Positions 34,227-43,067 of a stretch of DNA of 53,324 nucleotides are shown here, in pieces. Under the pieces are notes generated by a model. The model saw nothing but the letters and a program-made list of their open reading frames with translations, was not told the DNA's origin and ran no database searches. This stretch comes from Spirosoma fluviale. GTDB lineage: Bacteria; Bacteroidota; Bacteroidia; Cytophagales; Cyclobacteriaceae. A program made the position numbers and the translations under genes. Each line of letters starts with the position of its first letter. Position 1 is the first letter of the stretch. The stretch spans positions 1-53,324 of the forward strand of contig CAMBMU010000009.1 of NCBI GenBank assembly GCA_945868725.1, in the 5' to 3' direction.

Positions 34227-35094
34227 AATCGGCTTCTCTGTAGCGTGGATTTGGATAGCTATAGAATCCTTCTCCAGTTTTCTCACCAAGTTTGCCTTGC
34301 TCAATATAGGTTTTCAATAAAGCGGCAAATGCTTGCGATGCAGAATCAGGCATTTTGTGTGTGACATGCCAAGCAGTATCCAGTCCTATGGAATCTAAAA
34401 TTCCAAATGGTCCCATAGGCATGTGGAAATTGACCATCCAGGACTTGTCTATATCTTCAATACTGCCTACTTCTCGGGTAATTAATTTTCCGGCAGCTCC
34501 CAATAACGCCATCAGCATCGTGTTGAATAGGTACCCGGGGTTTTCTTTGCGCACGATGACAGGAACCTGATTTAATTGCCTTCCGAGCAGTTCCAACACC
34601 TCAATTAGGGCAGGATCTGTACCTGGATGGGGCATAATATCTACCACTCTCGAATAAAAGACATCATGAAAATGGAAGGCACAAAACTGCTTGGGTCGAC
34701 CAGTTTCTTCTGCAAATTGGGAGGGGAGAAGGTAGGAGGTATTCGTGGTCAACCAAGTATTTGGGTCTGCTAGCTGCCCAACTTGTGTCCATAAGGCTTT
34801 TTTGATGGTGACATCTTCTGTAACACTTTCATTCACAAGATCAGCTCCTTTCAAAGCCTCACTAAGGTCCAAGGTAGGCTGTACCCGTTGGAGGATTCCT
34901 GGGACTTGTGATTCAGTAAGGTTTCCCGCACGAACAAGTTGGCGAAGGATTTTTTGCATGGTCAGCATAGCCGAATCTAGAGATGCTTGTTTCAAGTCAA
35001 AGATCGACACAGAAAATCCTGAAATTGCTGATTGAAGCGCTACACGTGAGCCAAGTGTTCCAGCTCCTAGGATGCAAATTTTTTGAAGAGTCAT
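34216..35094 (-). CDS. 3-hydroxyacyl-CoA dehydrogenase (short, FadB2-like)
   Basis: 292 residues, a stand-alone L-3-hydroxyacyl-CoA dehydrogenase, NAD-dependent. The Rossmann motif is at the N-terminus (CILGAGTLGSRVA), and the family's NESVTEDVTIKKALW and TNTSYLLPSQFAE follow. Where classic enzymes have HFFNPV, this one has FHFHDVFYSRVVDI; the catalytic His is kept but the NP is replaced by HD, so substrate range may differ. The C-terminal domain has ENPGYLFNTMLMALLGAAGK. It is the last gene of the four-gene minus-strand acyl-CoA operon, 5 nt after the APH-like kinase gene. Confidence 0.88.
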   Translation of the reverse strand: MTLQKICILGAGTLGSRVALQSAISGFSVSIFDLKQASLDSAMLTMQKILRQLVRAGNLTESQVPGILQRVQPTLDLSEALKGADLVNESVTEDVTIKKALWTQVGQLADPNTWLTTNTSYLLPSQFAEETGRPKQFCAFHFHDVFYSRVVDIMPHPGTDPALIEVLELLGRQLNQVPVIVRKENPGYLFNTMLMALLGAAGKLITREVGSIEDIDKSWMVNFHMPMGPFGILDSIGLDTAWHVTHKMPDSASQAFAALLKTYIEQGKLGEKTGEGFYSYPNPRYREADFIQ

Positions 35095-35099
35095 GTGAA

Positions 35100-36128
35100 T
35101 TAGAGTTGATTTTTTTGAAGGGTTTGTATCGCTTTTTTACCTGCAGCTTCTACTACATGGATTAGTTGTGCAAATCGAGCATCGCTAGAATGGCCCTGGG
35201 AATATCTTTTAAAGATTTGCTGAGCGATTACCGCCACCTTCACTAGTCCAAAAACATAATAGAAGATCATTTCTTCCTTGGATCCTGCTACTTTCGAAAA
35301 ATAGTAGTCCATCAGCTCTTCCCGATTGAGGTTGCCGGGTAGGTGACTCAAATTGAATAGTTTGAGGATTTCTGGATCCTTTTCTTCTGCCCAATAAGCA
35401 AGGCTAGTTCCTAAATCCATCAGTGGATTTCCAATTGTCGCCATCTCCCAATCCAATACACTTTGGATACTGCAGGGGTCATCAGGATCTAAAACTAAAT
35501 TATCGTATTTGAAATCATTGTGAATAAAGGCCGTATACTCTGTTGAAGGAATGTTTTCTTGGAGCCAGGTGGCTGCAATTTCCAGCTCAGGCAATTCGCT
35601 TGTTTTGGCTCGAAAATACCGCTCCACCCATCCGGTTACTTGCCGTTGCGTAAAACCTTCCGGCTTACCCAACTGAATAAGTCCTGATTCTTGGAGTTCC
35701 AACTGATGGAGCTCTACCATACAGTCAACTGCACTTCGCGAAAGCTTCTCAAACTCCTTCGATCCAAGTGCCAAACCTTTAGGTACCTTGTTCCTTAAAA
35801 TTGCCCCTTCAACAAATTCCATTACAAAAAAGGGAGCACCAAAAATGGACTCCTCCTCACAAAAAAGGATGGGCTTGGGGCTCTTGGTATATCCTGCCTT
35901 TTTTAAGCCTTGGAGAATTTTAAACTCTCTTCCCATATCATGGGCTTTGGCGATTTTTTCACCAAAAGGAGGCCGCCTCAAGATGAGTTTTTCAGTTGGG
36001 CTCTGTACTAAAAAGCTCAGGTTGGAATAGCCTCCTGGAAGTTGATCCACTTGAATTTGTTCAGCGGAACAGGTTAAATGGGCAGCCAAATATTCTTTTA
36101 GCAAATCAAAATTCAAGGTGCTACTCAT
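35100..36128 (-). CDS. APH-type phosphotransferase of the ACAD10/ACAD11 kinase group
   Basis: 342 residues, a small kinase-fold protein. N-lobe Lys region LILRRPPFGEKIAKAHDMGRE; the catalytic loop reads IHNDFKYDNLVLDP (the HxDxxxxN Brenner motif) and the metal site is VLDWEMATIGNPLMDLG. Proteins of this group are fused to or encoded next to acyl-CoA dehydrogenases; in Pseudomonas putida LvaA, the corresponding kinase phosphorylates 4-hydroxyacyl-CoA. The acyl-CoA dehydrogenase gene overlaps it by ATGA. Antibiotic resistance is unlikely in this context. Confidence 0.85.
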   Translation of the reverse strand: MSSTLNFDLLKEYLAAHLTCSAEQIQVDQLPGGYSNLSFLVQSPTEKLILRRPPFGEKIAKAHDMGREFKILQGLKKAGYTKSPKPILFCEEESIFGAPFFVMEFVEGAILRNKVPKGLALGSKEFEKLSRSAVDCMVELHQLELQESGLIQLGKPEGFTQRQVTGWVERYFRAKTSELPELEIAATWLQENIPSTEYTAFIHNDFKYDNLVLDPDDPCSIQSVLDWEMATIGNPLMDLGTSLAYWAEEKDPEILKLFNLSHLPGNLNREELMDYYFSKVAGSKEEMIFYYVFGLVKVAVIAQQIFKRYSQGHSSDARFAQLIHVVEAAGKKAIQTLQKNQL

Positions 36129-37333
36129 TTACTGCTGTAATTTTTAAGAATGCTTCTTGCTAAGGCTGATTTATGCACCTCATCAGGCCCATCGTAGATT
36201 CGTGCACCACGCTCGTGTCGATACCAAAAGGAGAGAAGGGTATCATCGGTGATTCCCAGTGCTCCATGTACTTGGATGGCTCTATCAATTACTTTCATGA
36301 GAACATCTGCTACAAAAAATTTGATGGTGGAGATATCTTCTTTTACAGCTTTCGCTCCGAATTCCTGCATCTTTTGAGCCGTATCCAAGACCATCAGACG
36401 GCTGGCTTTGATTTCGGCTCGACTTTCTGCAATCCAATTTTGGATGGTCTGTTTTTCGGCCAAAGGTTTGCCTACCTCGAGTTCTCGAGAAAGGGCTCGC
36501 CTGCACATCATGTCAAATACCCGTTCGCAAATTCCAATCCAACGCATGCAGTGGTGAATTCGCCCAGGACCTAGGCGTTCTTGTGCCAGTGCAAATCCTT
36601 GGCCTTCCAAGCCAATCCGATTGGTTACAGGAACTCTACATTGCTCAAATTTTATTTCAGCATGGGATAGGTAGTCTTCCCCAGCTTCCCCCATAATGGG
36701 AATGTTACGTACCAAGGTATAGCCAGGCGTATCCAAAGGAAGTAGGATCATGCTGGCCTTCTGGTAGGGAGAGGGAGCATTTGGGTTCGTTACCGCCATG
36801 ACAATGGTGAATTGTGCCCCATCAGCTGCAGTGGTAAACCATTTGTGGCCTTGAATGAGGTAGTCTTCCCCATCTAGGACTGCAGTGGTAGCCAGATTTA
36901 CCGGGTTGCTGCCAGGTAGATCCGGTTCAGTCATTGCAAAGCAGGAACGGATTTCACCTCGCTGCAGGGGGCCAAGCCACTTTGTTTTTTGCTCTTCAGA
37001 TCCAAACTGATGGAGTAGCTCCATATTGCCGATATCCGGTGCAGCACAGTTAAAAATATAATGACCAATCGGGCTTTGGCCTAAGATTTCGGATACCTGG
37101 GCAAATTGAACTAGGTTCAATCCCAGCCCCCCTTCGTTTTTGGGAAGGTGAGGGGCAAAAAGTCCAAGGGACTTTGCTTGTTCACGAAGTGCTTGAAGCT
37201 GGGGTAAATACTGTTTGAAGGGTCCTTTGACTACCTGCAGGTCTATAGGGAAGATTTTCTGTGCCACAAACTGCCGGTAGGCAATAAGGAGTTGCTGCAG
37301 TTGTTCTGGGGCAATTTCTTGTGTCGGCTTCAT
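36125..37333 (-). CDS. Acyl-CoA dehydrogenase, ACAD10/11-like
   Basis: 402 residues, FAD flavoprotein. Family motifs: CFAMTEPDLPGSNP, WFTTAADGAQFTIVMA, LERLGPGR-type substrate region (QERLGPGRIHHCMRWIG) and the C-terminal YRHERGARIYDGPDEVHKS. The DGPDEVH end, next to an APH kinase gene, is what ACAD10/ACAD11 and LvaC have; those enzymes act on 4-phosphorylated acyl-CoA and eliminate phosphate. Ordinary beta-oxidation use cannot be excluded. The gene starts at 37333, 5 nt after the SDR stop. Confidence 0.9.
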   Translation of the reverse strand: MKPTQEIAPEQLQQLLIAYRQFVAQKIFPIDLQVVKGPFKQYLPQLQALREQAKSLGLFAPHLPKNEGGLGLNLVQFAQVSEILGQSPIGHYIFNCAAPDIGNMELLHQFGSEEQKTKWLGPLQRGEIRSCFAMTEPDLPGSNPVNLATTAVLDGEDYLIQGHKWFTTAADGAQFTIVMAVTNPNAPSPYQKASMILLPLDTPGYTLVRNIPIMGEAGEDYLSHAEIKFEQCRVPVTNRIGLEGQGFALAQERLGPGRIHHCMRWIGICERVFDMMCRRALSRELEVGKPLAEKQTIQNWIAESRAEIKASRLMVLDTAQKMQEFGAKAVKEDISTIKFFVADVLMKVIDRAIQVHGALGITDDTLLSFWYRHERGARIYDGPDEVHKSALARSILKNYSSK

Positions 37334-37338
37334 GTAAC

Positions 37339-38106
37339 TTAAATGGTAAAGCCTCCATCGGCTGTTAAAATCGCTCCAGTGGTGTAGGTGGAAGCAGGGG
37401 AGGCCAGAAATAAGGCCATTGCACCAATCTCTTCTGATGTCCCCGCTCGTTTAATGGCTAATTGTTTGATAATCATAGACATGATTTTTTCATTAGACCA
37501 AAGTGCCTCCGAGAATTTTGTTTGGATAAGTCCAGGGCAAATGGCATTTACACGAATCTTTGAATCGCCCCATTCTTTGGCGAAAACTTTGGTCAACGAG
37601 ATTAATGCGGCTTTAGAAACCGAGTAAATCCCAAGACCCTGTTCAGGCGACAATCCTCCAATACTCGAAATGTTGATTACGGATGCTCCGGAAGATTTTC
37701 TCAAGTGGGGGTAACAAAGTCTGCACAGTTCAAATGCTGCCTTGACATTTACATTCATGATTTTGTCAAAGGCCTCTAGGGTAGTTTCGTGAACAGGTCC
37801 AAAAACAGGATTGCTGGCGGCATTATTTACGAGGATATCGATGGTTCCGTATTTTTCAACTGTCTTTTCAACAAGTATCGGGAGCTCGTTCATGTTCCCC
37901 ACATTGCATGCGATTCCTGTAACTTCATATCCTTTGGAATTGAGCTGAAGAGCTTGTTCATCGAGCACATCTTGTTTTCTACTGCTGATGACTACTTTTG
38001 CTCCTGCAGCAGCGAAGATTTCCGCAATGCTAAATCCTATTCCTTTACTTGCTCCAGTAATCAGAGCTACTTTTCCATCCAAAGAAAAAACTGAAGATAA
38101 ATCCAT
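37339..38106 (-). CDS. SDR-family oxidoreductase
   Basis: 255 residues. The start is ATG 38106 (MDLSSVFSLDGKVAL); the longer frame adds 16 non-homologous residues. Classic SDR: LITGASKGIGFSIAEIF (cofactor loop), NNAASNPVFG (NNAG), SVINISSIGG (catalytic Ser) and YSVSKAAL (YxxxK). It is the first gene of the minus-strand operon. In the levulinate pathway of Pseudomonas the SDR LvaD has an analogous place, converting ketone/hydroxyl groups on the acyl chain; the assignment here is inferred from context only. Confidence 0.93.
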   Translation of the reverse strand: MDLSSVFSLDGKVALITGASKGIGFSIAEIFAAAGAKVVISSRKQDVLDEQALQLNSKGYEVTGIACNVGNMNELPILVEKTVEKYGTIDILVNNAASNPVFGPVHETTLEAFDKIMNVNVKAAFELCRLCYPHLRKSSGASVINISSIGGLSPEQGLGIYSVSKAALISLTKVFAKEWGDSKIRVNAICPGLIQTKFSEALWSNEKIMSMIIKQLAIKRAGTSEEIGAMALFLASPASTYTTGAILTADGGFTI

Positions 38107-38217
38107 GTGTTTTGGGGTTATTTTTCTTCCAAAAGATAGGAAAAATATGGCCATGCTGTAACTTGTGGCCCAAGCAATTTGAAATTATATCCCTCATTTT
38201 ATCCTTTTAACGAGCAC

Positions 38218-39189
38218 ATGAAAGAATTAATTTTTGATCAAACGGGTACGCCTCAGGAAGTCTTGTATCTCAAAGAAAGTGAAATGCCTCAAGCTAAGGC
38301 ACATGAGGTACTGATACGGGTAACTGCTAGAAATATCAATCCTTCCGATATTATGTTTATTCGTGGCATGTATGGGATAACACCCAAGCTACCAAGCAGT
38401 GCAGGTTTTGAGGCATGTGGAGTTGTAGAAAAAGGGGATGAAGCTGAAAAAGTACCTGCTGGTACTCGAGTGATGTTTACTGCCATTGGTACTTGGAAAG
38501 AATATGTTTGTGTTCCAGCAGCTTTGGTGATACCTGTTCCTGCTCAAATGCCGGATGAGGTAGCCTGTCAGGCTTTTGTCAATCCGATGACGGCCTATGG
38601 CATGATTGAAGATTCTGGCCTAGAAGCGGGTCAGTGGTTATTGCTTACAGCTGGTGCTTCAGCATTTGGAAAATTTGCTATTCAGATGGCTAAAGCGAAG
38701 GGTATCCGTGTAGCGGCAACTGTTCGTCATGAATCCCAAAAGCAATTGTTGCTAGATTTAGGTGCTGAACTGGTGATCAATACAGCAACAGAAAAATTAG
38801 GAAAAGTAGTCTTTGAAAAAACCGAGGTAGGTGTAGATGTTGTTTTTGATGCGGTAGGAGGGGAATTGGGAGTGAAGGCCTTGTCTTGTCTGAAGCAAAA
38901 GGGCAGGATGATGGTATTTGGAGCGCTTTCCTTGGAAAATCTTTCGATCAATAGTGGCTTGCTCATATTTAAAAATCTACGAATCGATGGATTCTGGCTA
39001 AGCACTTGGATTGAAGAGCTCCCTGCTGAACAACGAATGAAAGCTTTTCAACGGGTTTTTGGGTTTTTGATGCAGGATAGCTCCAAGGTAGATGTGGCAG
39101 CAAGCTACCCATTATCTGAGTTTAAAGCTGCATTAGATGCTTATGAACAAGCAGGTAGAAATGGAAAAATCCTCCTTTTAAGTGAATAG
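38218..39189 (+). CDS. Zinc-type/quinone oxidoreductase (MDR family)
   Basis: 323 residues. Start ATG 38218 (MKELIFDQTG); the upstream TTG frame is not needed. Medium-chain reductase of the quinone oxidoreductase type: early NPSDIMFIRGMYG, AGFEACGVVE, VNPMTAYGMIED, the NADP-binding LLLTAGASAFGKFAIQMAKA and VDVVFDAVGGELG. No zinc-ligand cysteines are seen at the usual positions, so a metal-free quinone/enone reductase is more likely than an alcohol dehydrogenase. It is divergent from the SDR gene, with about 110 nt between, suggesting shared control. Confidence 0.92.
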   Translation: MKELIFDQTGTPQEVLYLKESEMPQAKAHEVLIRVTARNINPSDIMFIRGMYGITPKLPSSAGFEACGVVEKGDEAEKVPAGTRVMFTAIGTWKEYVCVPAALVIPVPAQMPDEVACQAFVNPMTAYGMIEDSGLEAGQWLLLTAGASAFGKFAIQMAKAKGIRVAATVRHESQKQLLLDLGAELVINTATEKLGKVVFEKTEVGVDVVFDAVGGELGVKALSCLKQKGRMMVFGALSLENLSINSGLLIFKNLRIDGFWLSTWIEELPAEQRMKAFQRVFGFLMQDSSKVDVAASYPLSEFKAALDAYEQAGRNGKILLLSE

Positions 39190-39259
39190 TTGCTTTAATT
39201 TGAATCGCTAATTTTAGGATTATCGCCATATTTGTAGTCAAACAATCAAGAGATCAACC

Positions 39260-39682
39260 ATGAATTGGGAAAAAATAGACCAGGAGCTTACAGAAATTGT
39301 TCAACAAAGGAATCAGCTAAGTGCCTTGGAATATAGTGATGCGAACTACGATGATTTAGAGGAGCAATTGCATGATCTCGAGGACGACTTTAACGAAAAT
39401 TACGAGGAGGATTTAGCTCCCGAATTGGAGAAGATTTACGCCAAGTTAAAGTCAGACTCGGATGTTTTATTGCCCACAGCATACTTGGCTAATCATTACC
39501 AGGAAATGCTTCCTGATGCCAAAGGGAGTATCACATACGAGGTTAGTGGCAAACAGGGTGTACCTATTGAATCGGATGAGCTGGGCAAAGTGGACCTGCG
39601 TATTGTTTTGGTACCTAACCCAATCCGTTTTGTATTGCTAATCAATGGAAAGCAGTTAAAAGAATTGTGGAAAAGCAGATAA
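39260..39682 (+). CDS. Small acidic protein of unknown function
   Basis: 140 residues, soluble. Residues 1-60 are a highly charged coiled-coil-like helix (QNYDDLEEQLHDLEDDFNEN type) and residues 75-140 a beta-rich part (GSITYEVSGKQGVP, KVDLRIVLVPNPIRFVLLIN). No signal peptide and no known motif. I do not recognise the family beyond 'Bacteroidota hypothetical'. A GC-rich terminator follows directly. Confidence 0.75.
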   Translation: MNWEKIDQELTEIVQQRNQLSALEYSDANYDDLEEQLHDLEDDFNENYEEDLAPELEKIYAKLKSDSDVLLPTAYLANHYQEMLPDAKGSITYEVSGKQGVPIESDELGKVDLRIVLVPNPIRFVLLINGKQLKELWKSR

Positions 39683-39683
39683 A

Positions 39684-39707
39684 AAAAGGGGCGAAAGCCC
39701 CTTTTTT
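39684..39707. terminator. Bidirectional terminator between convergent genes
   Basis: Stem AAAAGGGGC / GCCCCTTTT (extended by A/T runs) around a GAAA loop. It serves both the acidic-protein gene and the minus-strand TetR gene, whose stop is at its edge. Confidence 0.92.
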
Positions 39708-40401
39708 AAAATAAACTAGCTTGCACCACCTGTGGCTTCGTGGCCTGAATAGTTCCTTTTAGCATCTCTTGCATTAGTTTAAGGAATCCACGCTGCCATG
39801 CCTCCGGGCTTATTTTGGTTTCTTTTCCTTCAAAAGAAATGGGACCTTCCATTTTTTCATAGCCAAGAACCATGCTCCAAACGGTGTAAAATGTGATCTC
39901 TGGTTGCAATTCTGTCCGAATACTGCCGTCTTTTATTCCCTGGGACACGATTTGGATTCCAAATCGGGTAGGCTCCAGTTGAAGTTCCAAAAGTTTATGA
40001 AAATGAATCGAATCTAGAATCAATGGATTGATTTGCGATTTTAACTCTGGGGAAGTATATTTTTTTAGTAAGTCCAAAAAATGAATGATCGAATGGTAAT
40101 ACACAGGTTGTTCCTTGGCAAACTTCCAGATTCGTTGAACCAAATCAGTCAACATTTCCAATCCATTTTTACCTTTAGCGCGCAAGGACTCCCTAAACTC
40201 ATCTTTTAGTTGTTCGAAAGCTTTCTTGGTAAGGGCCATAAAAAGGTCCTCTTTGTTTTTGTAATAAAAATAAGTCAAGCCTTTACTAATGCCTGCCTTT
40301 TTCGATACATCTTCCATTCGAGTAGCTGCAAAGCCCTGAGTTGTAAACAAGGCAATTGCTGCATCTAAGATTAATTTCTCTTTATTTTTTTCGCCTGCCA
40401 T
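39706..40401 (-). CDS. TetR/AcrR family transcriptional regulator
   Basis: 231 residues. The N-terminal helix-turn-helix is clear: AIALFTTQGFAATRMEDVSKK (helix 1-2) then AGISKGLTYFYYKNKEDLF (recognition helix and turn). The C-terminal ligand-binding part is all-helical with several hydrophobic segments, typical of fatty-acid or hydrophobic-ligand responsive TetRs. The ligand is unknown. The inverted repeat at 40459-40489, 58 nt upstream of its start, may be an operator as well as the tyrS terminator. The acyl-CoA operon and the quinone oxidoreductase nearby are possible targets, on location only. Confidence 0.92.
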   Translation of the reverse strand: MAGEKNKEKLILDAAIALFTTQGFAATRMEDVSKKAGISKGLTYFYYKNKEDLFMALTKKAFEQLKDEFRESLRAKGKNGLEMLTDLVQRIWKFAKEQPVYYHSIIHFLDLLKKYTSPELKSQINPLILDSIHFHKLLELQLEPTRFGIQIVSQGIKDGSIRTELQPEITFYTVWSMVLGYEKMEGPISFEGKETKISPEAWQRGFLKLMQEMLKGTIQATKPQVVQASLF

Positions 40402-40450
40402 TGGTAACTAAAAGGAAAAAAGGTGTGAATTCAAATGTATTAAATCCTAG

Positions 40451-40489
40451 TCAAAAAAAATAACATTTGACTAGGAGTCAAATGTTATT
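40451..40489 (-). terminator. tyrS terminator; possibly also TetR operator
   Basis: A perfect 14-bp inverted repeat (arms 40459-40472 and 40476-40489, core AGTCAAATGTT) with a 3-nt loop, followed on the minus strand by eight T residues. That is a textbook intrinsic terminator for tyrS. The sequence is palindromic, AT-rich and directly upstream of a tetR gene, and the half-site TTTGACTAGG occurs again at its edge, so a regulator-binding role is plausible but not shown. Confidence 0.8.
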
Positions 40490-40532
40490 AATTCGGCACT
40501 ATTTTTTTGTTAGTGATGAGTCTTCGTTTTAG

Positions 40533-41828
40533 TTATGCAAGAACTTCTACGATGACGTAGTTTTTCTTACCTTTTTGAATCAGCAAATACTTTCCTTGAA
40601 GAAGGGAATAGGCTACAGGGCCTTGAGGATCTTCCACTTTTTCTTTGTTGATGCTCACGCCGCCTCCAAGGATCATTTTTCGAGCTTCCCCTTTGGAAGG
40701 GAAGAGCTGAAAATTTGTCTTTTCCCCAAGAAGGTCCAGTACGTTTTCAAGTTGAGAAAATTGCGATTGACTCAATTGCACCTGGGGAACTCCTTCAAAA
40801 ACTGCGAGAAATGTTCGCTCATCAAGTGAAGCTAAATCCTCGGTTGAGGACTTGCCAAATAGAATATCGGAGGCTTTAAGTGCCATCTCGTAATCTTCTT
40901 TGCTGTGGACCATGCAGGTCACTTCTTTTGCAATTTCTTTTTGCAAAATGCGTAAATGCGGTGCTTCCGCATGTTCTTTCTCTAATTTTTCAACTGTAGA
41001 CTGATCGAGCACCGTGAAAATCCGAATGTACTTGGAAGCATCGGCATCAGATACATTCAACCAAAATTGATAAAAAGCATAGGGTGAAGTCTTTTCTGGA
41101 TCTAGCCACACCGAACCCCCTTCAGTTTTTCCAAACTTGGTTCCATCTGCTTTAGTGATCAAGGGTACGGTTAATGCAAAAGCACTTCCACCACCCATTC
41201 GACGGATTAATTCCGTACCGGTAACAATATTTCCCCATTGATCAGATCCACCCAATTGAATGGTACAGTTTTCATTTTTCCAAAGATGGTAGAAATCGTA
41301 TCCTTGAATCAATTGGTAGCTAAACTCCGTAAAGGAAAGGCCATTCCCATCTTCTAGGCGTCTTTTTACGCTATCCTTGGACATCATGTAGTTGACCGTA
41401 ATGTGCTTGCCTACATCCCGAATAAATTCTAAAAAAGTGAATTGAGAGATCCAATCGTAGTTATTGACTAGACTCGCTTTATTGGCCTGATTTCCAGAAA
41501 AATCCAAAAATTTGGCCAATTGCTTTTGAATACAGTCCACATTGTGATCCAGGGTAGGTTTATCCAACAAATTACGTTCGGAGGACTTGAAAGATGGATC
41601 TCCAATCATGCCTGTGGCGCCACCAACAAGTGCAACTGGCTGATGACCTGCTCGTTGAAAATGCAGTAAGGTCATCACCCCAACCAAGTGACCAATATGT
41701 AGGGAATCTGCAGTGGGATCAAAACCAAGATAAGCTGAAGCCATTCCTTTGGCAAGGTGCTCTTCTAATTCTGGGGTCATGTCCTGGAGCATTCCTCTCC
41801 ATTTCAATTCTTGGATAAATGAATTCAT
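40533..41828 (-). CDS. tyrS: Tyrosyl-tRNA synthetase
   Basis: 431 residues, class I aminoacyl-tRNA synthetase. The HIGH motif is at residues 44-47 ([11 protein letters not shown]), the KMSKS equivalent is KFGKTEGG, and [12 protein letters not shown], then [12 protein letters not shown] complete the Tyr/ATP site. The C-terminal S4-like RNA-binding domain ([18 protein letters not shown]) ends the protein. Start ATG 41828. The gene is transcribed alone, followed by a strong terminator. Confidence 0.97.
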   Translation of the reverse strand: MNSFIQELKWRGMLQDMTPELEEHLAKGMASAYLGFDPTADSLHIGHLVGVMTLLHFQRAGHQPVALVGGATGMIGDPSFKSSERNLLDKPTLDHNVDCIQKQLAKFLDFSGNQANKASLVNNYDWISQFTFLEFIRDVGKHITVNYMMSKDSVKRRLEDGNGLSFTEFSYQLIQGYDFYHLWKNENCTIQLGGSDQWGNIVTGTELIRRMGGGSAFALTVPLITKADGTKFGKTEGGSVWLDPEKTSPYAFYQFWLNVSDADASKYIRIFTVLDQSTVEKLEKEHAEAPHLRILQKEIAKEVTCMVHSKEDYEMALKASDILFGKSSTEDLASLDERTFLAVFEGVPQVQLSQSQFSQLENVLDLLGEKTNFQLFPSKGEARKMILGGGVSINKEKVEDPQGPVAYSLLQGKYLLIQKGKKNYVIVEVLA

Positions 41829-41970
41829 CGGTTGGGTAGTGGGATAAGGCTACAAATATAAAGGCTTGAAAGTAGGAAGGAAATTATTGGAAGAATTCAA
41901 CTTAAAATGCTAAGCTACTTTTTCTTACAAGTCTTTGGTTTTGATCTTCCACCTGGAGCTTATTTCTTTA

Positions 41971-42008
41971 AAAAAAAGGGGTGATTCTAAACTAGAAACA
42001 CCCCTTTT
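41971..42008 (-). terminator. Terminator of the desaturase gene
   Basis: Long stem: AAAAGGGGTG / CACCCCTTTT extended inward by TTCTA / TAGAA with one mismatch. It is followed on the minus strand by a T run. Convergent or downstream use for the tyrS promoter region is not evident. Confidence 0.85.
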
Positions 42009-42024
42009 CAGTAGATGGCTTGCC

Positions 42025-42774
42025 TTAAGCAGTTCGCAACTTAATGATTCCAGTGGCATGCAAAAGCTTTACAATGGGATAGGTAGGATCAAACTCATAC
42101 CATTTAACCGCAAAATTGGCGCGATTTGGCAATTTATGATGGTTGTTTTGAAACAATTCACCAAGCATCAAAACATCGAGTAAAAGCGAGTTTTTTGATT
42201 TGTCATTGTTATCAAAATTGGCATATCCATACTTGTGACCACTCCAATTGACGATAGCACCATGAACTGGTCCCATCAAAAAGTGAATTGGCAACAAGAA
42301 ATACATCCACCAATGCGTGCCTGCTAGTTCAAAATAGGAGATGCACGCAACATAAATGGCAACATAAAATATCCCCCAAGCTAGTCTGACCAGCATACTA
42401 TCTGCAAAACGATCGAATTTGTTCCAATCCGGAATGTCCTTCGAAAACCGATCCTCTGGCTTCAGCTTAAAGCTAAAATAGTCGTTGTAAATATTTTTGG
42501 TCTTCCACATCATCGAAAACAGATTTTCTGCATGGTGTGGGCTATGCGGGTCTTGTGGTGTATCCGAATACGCATGGTGCATACGGTGCAAGATGGCATA
42601 AGCTCGAGGGGAGAGGTACGAACTCCCTTGCCATAGCCAAGTGAAAAAGTAGAAAAACTTTTCCCAATATTTATTCATGACAAACATTTGGTGAGCTGCG
42701 TAGCGGTGGAGAAAAAAGCTCTGACAGAATAATGAAAAATACCAGTGCAGGAGGAATAAAAGGAATAGAATCAC
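42025..42774 (-). CDS. Acyl-CoA / fatty-acid desaturase
   Basis: 249 residues, an integral membrane di-iron desaturase. Start is a GTG at 42774: no ATG lies upstream before a stop codon, and the GTG begins a hydrophobic helix (LFLLFLLHWYFSLF). The three histidine boxes are HRYAAH (first), HRMHHAYSD (second) and NNHHKLPN (third). Hydrophobic helices occur near the start and at about residues 125-180. It introduces a double bond (probably delta-9) into acyl chains with O2. A perfect -7 element (TATATTTG) is found 25 nt upstream of the start, on the minus strand. Confidence 0.9.
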   Translation of the reverse strand: MILFLLFLLHWYFSLFCQSFFLHRYAAHQMFVMNKYWEKFFYFFTWLWQGSSYLSPRAYAILHRMHHAYSDTPQDPHSPHHAENLFSMMWKTKNIYNDYFSFKLKPEDRFSKDIPDWNKFDRFADSMLVRLAWGIFYVAIYVACISYFELAGTHWWMYFLLPIHFLMGPVHGAIVNWSGHKYGYANFDNNDKSKNSLLLDVLMLGELFQNNHHKLPNRANFAVKWYEFDPTYPIVKLLHATGIIKLRTA

Positions 42775-42798
42775 TTGAGATGAATGTTAATAGTCAGA

Positions 42799-42806
42799 CA
42801 AATATA
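42799..42806 (-). promoter_or_regulatory. Bacteroidota -7 promoter element (TATATTTG) for the desaturase
   Basis: Minus-strand TATATTTG matches TAnnTTTG exactly and lies about 25 nt before the GTG. No good -33 TTTG is seen at the expected distance. Confidence 0.55.
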
Positions 42807-43067
42807 GAAGTTGATCTCGACTTAATTGAAGATTTATACCAGTGGTTTCCCTTCATTTTCTCTGATTTTTATCTTAAAAAGCAATGAACTACCAAAAAAG
42901 CTCATTTTAAAAACAAAAAGAGTAAAATAAAAGAATTAAAAAATTCATTTTTAATAAAAATGACTATATTTTAACTATTAATAATTATAAAAACCTGTTA
43001 ATAATTTTTCTAAGTAAATCAATGTAAGTAGTTCTCCTTTTCAGCTTCTATCCCAAACGCAAAAAAA
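42807..43067. other. AT-rich intergenic stretch
   Basis: Between divergent genes. 42880-43020 is very A/T-rich, with long A runs and TTAATAATTATAA-like tracts. It may act as UP-type promoter DNA for the holin-like gene. No ORF or RNA gene is seen. Confidence 0.4.

Noticed and set aside
35100..36128. Aminoglycoside resistance kinase
   Set aside because: The APH fold is right, but its place with acyl-CoA dehydrogenase and SDR genes fits the ACAD10/11-LvaA kinase group.
39706..40401. Regulator of tyrS
   Set aside because: The TetR gene lies downstream of tyrS and is separated by a terminator; amino-acid supply is not a typical TetR signal, so no link was claimed.
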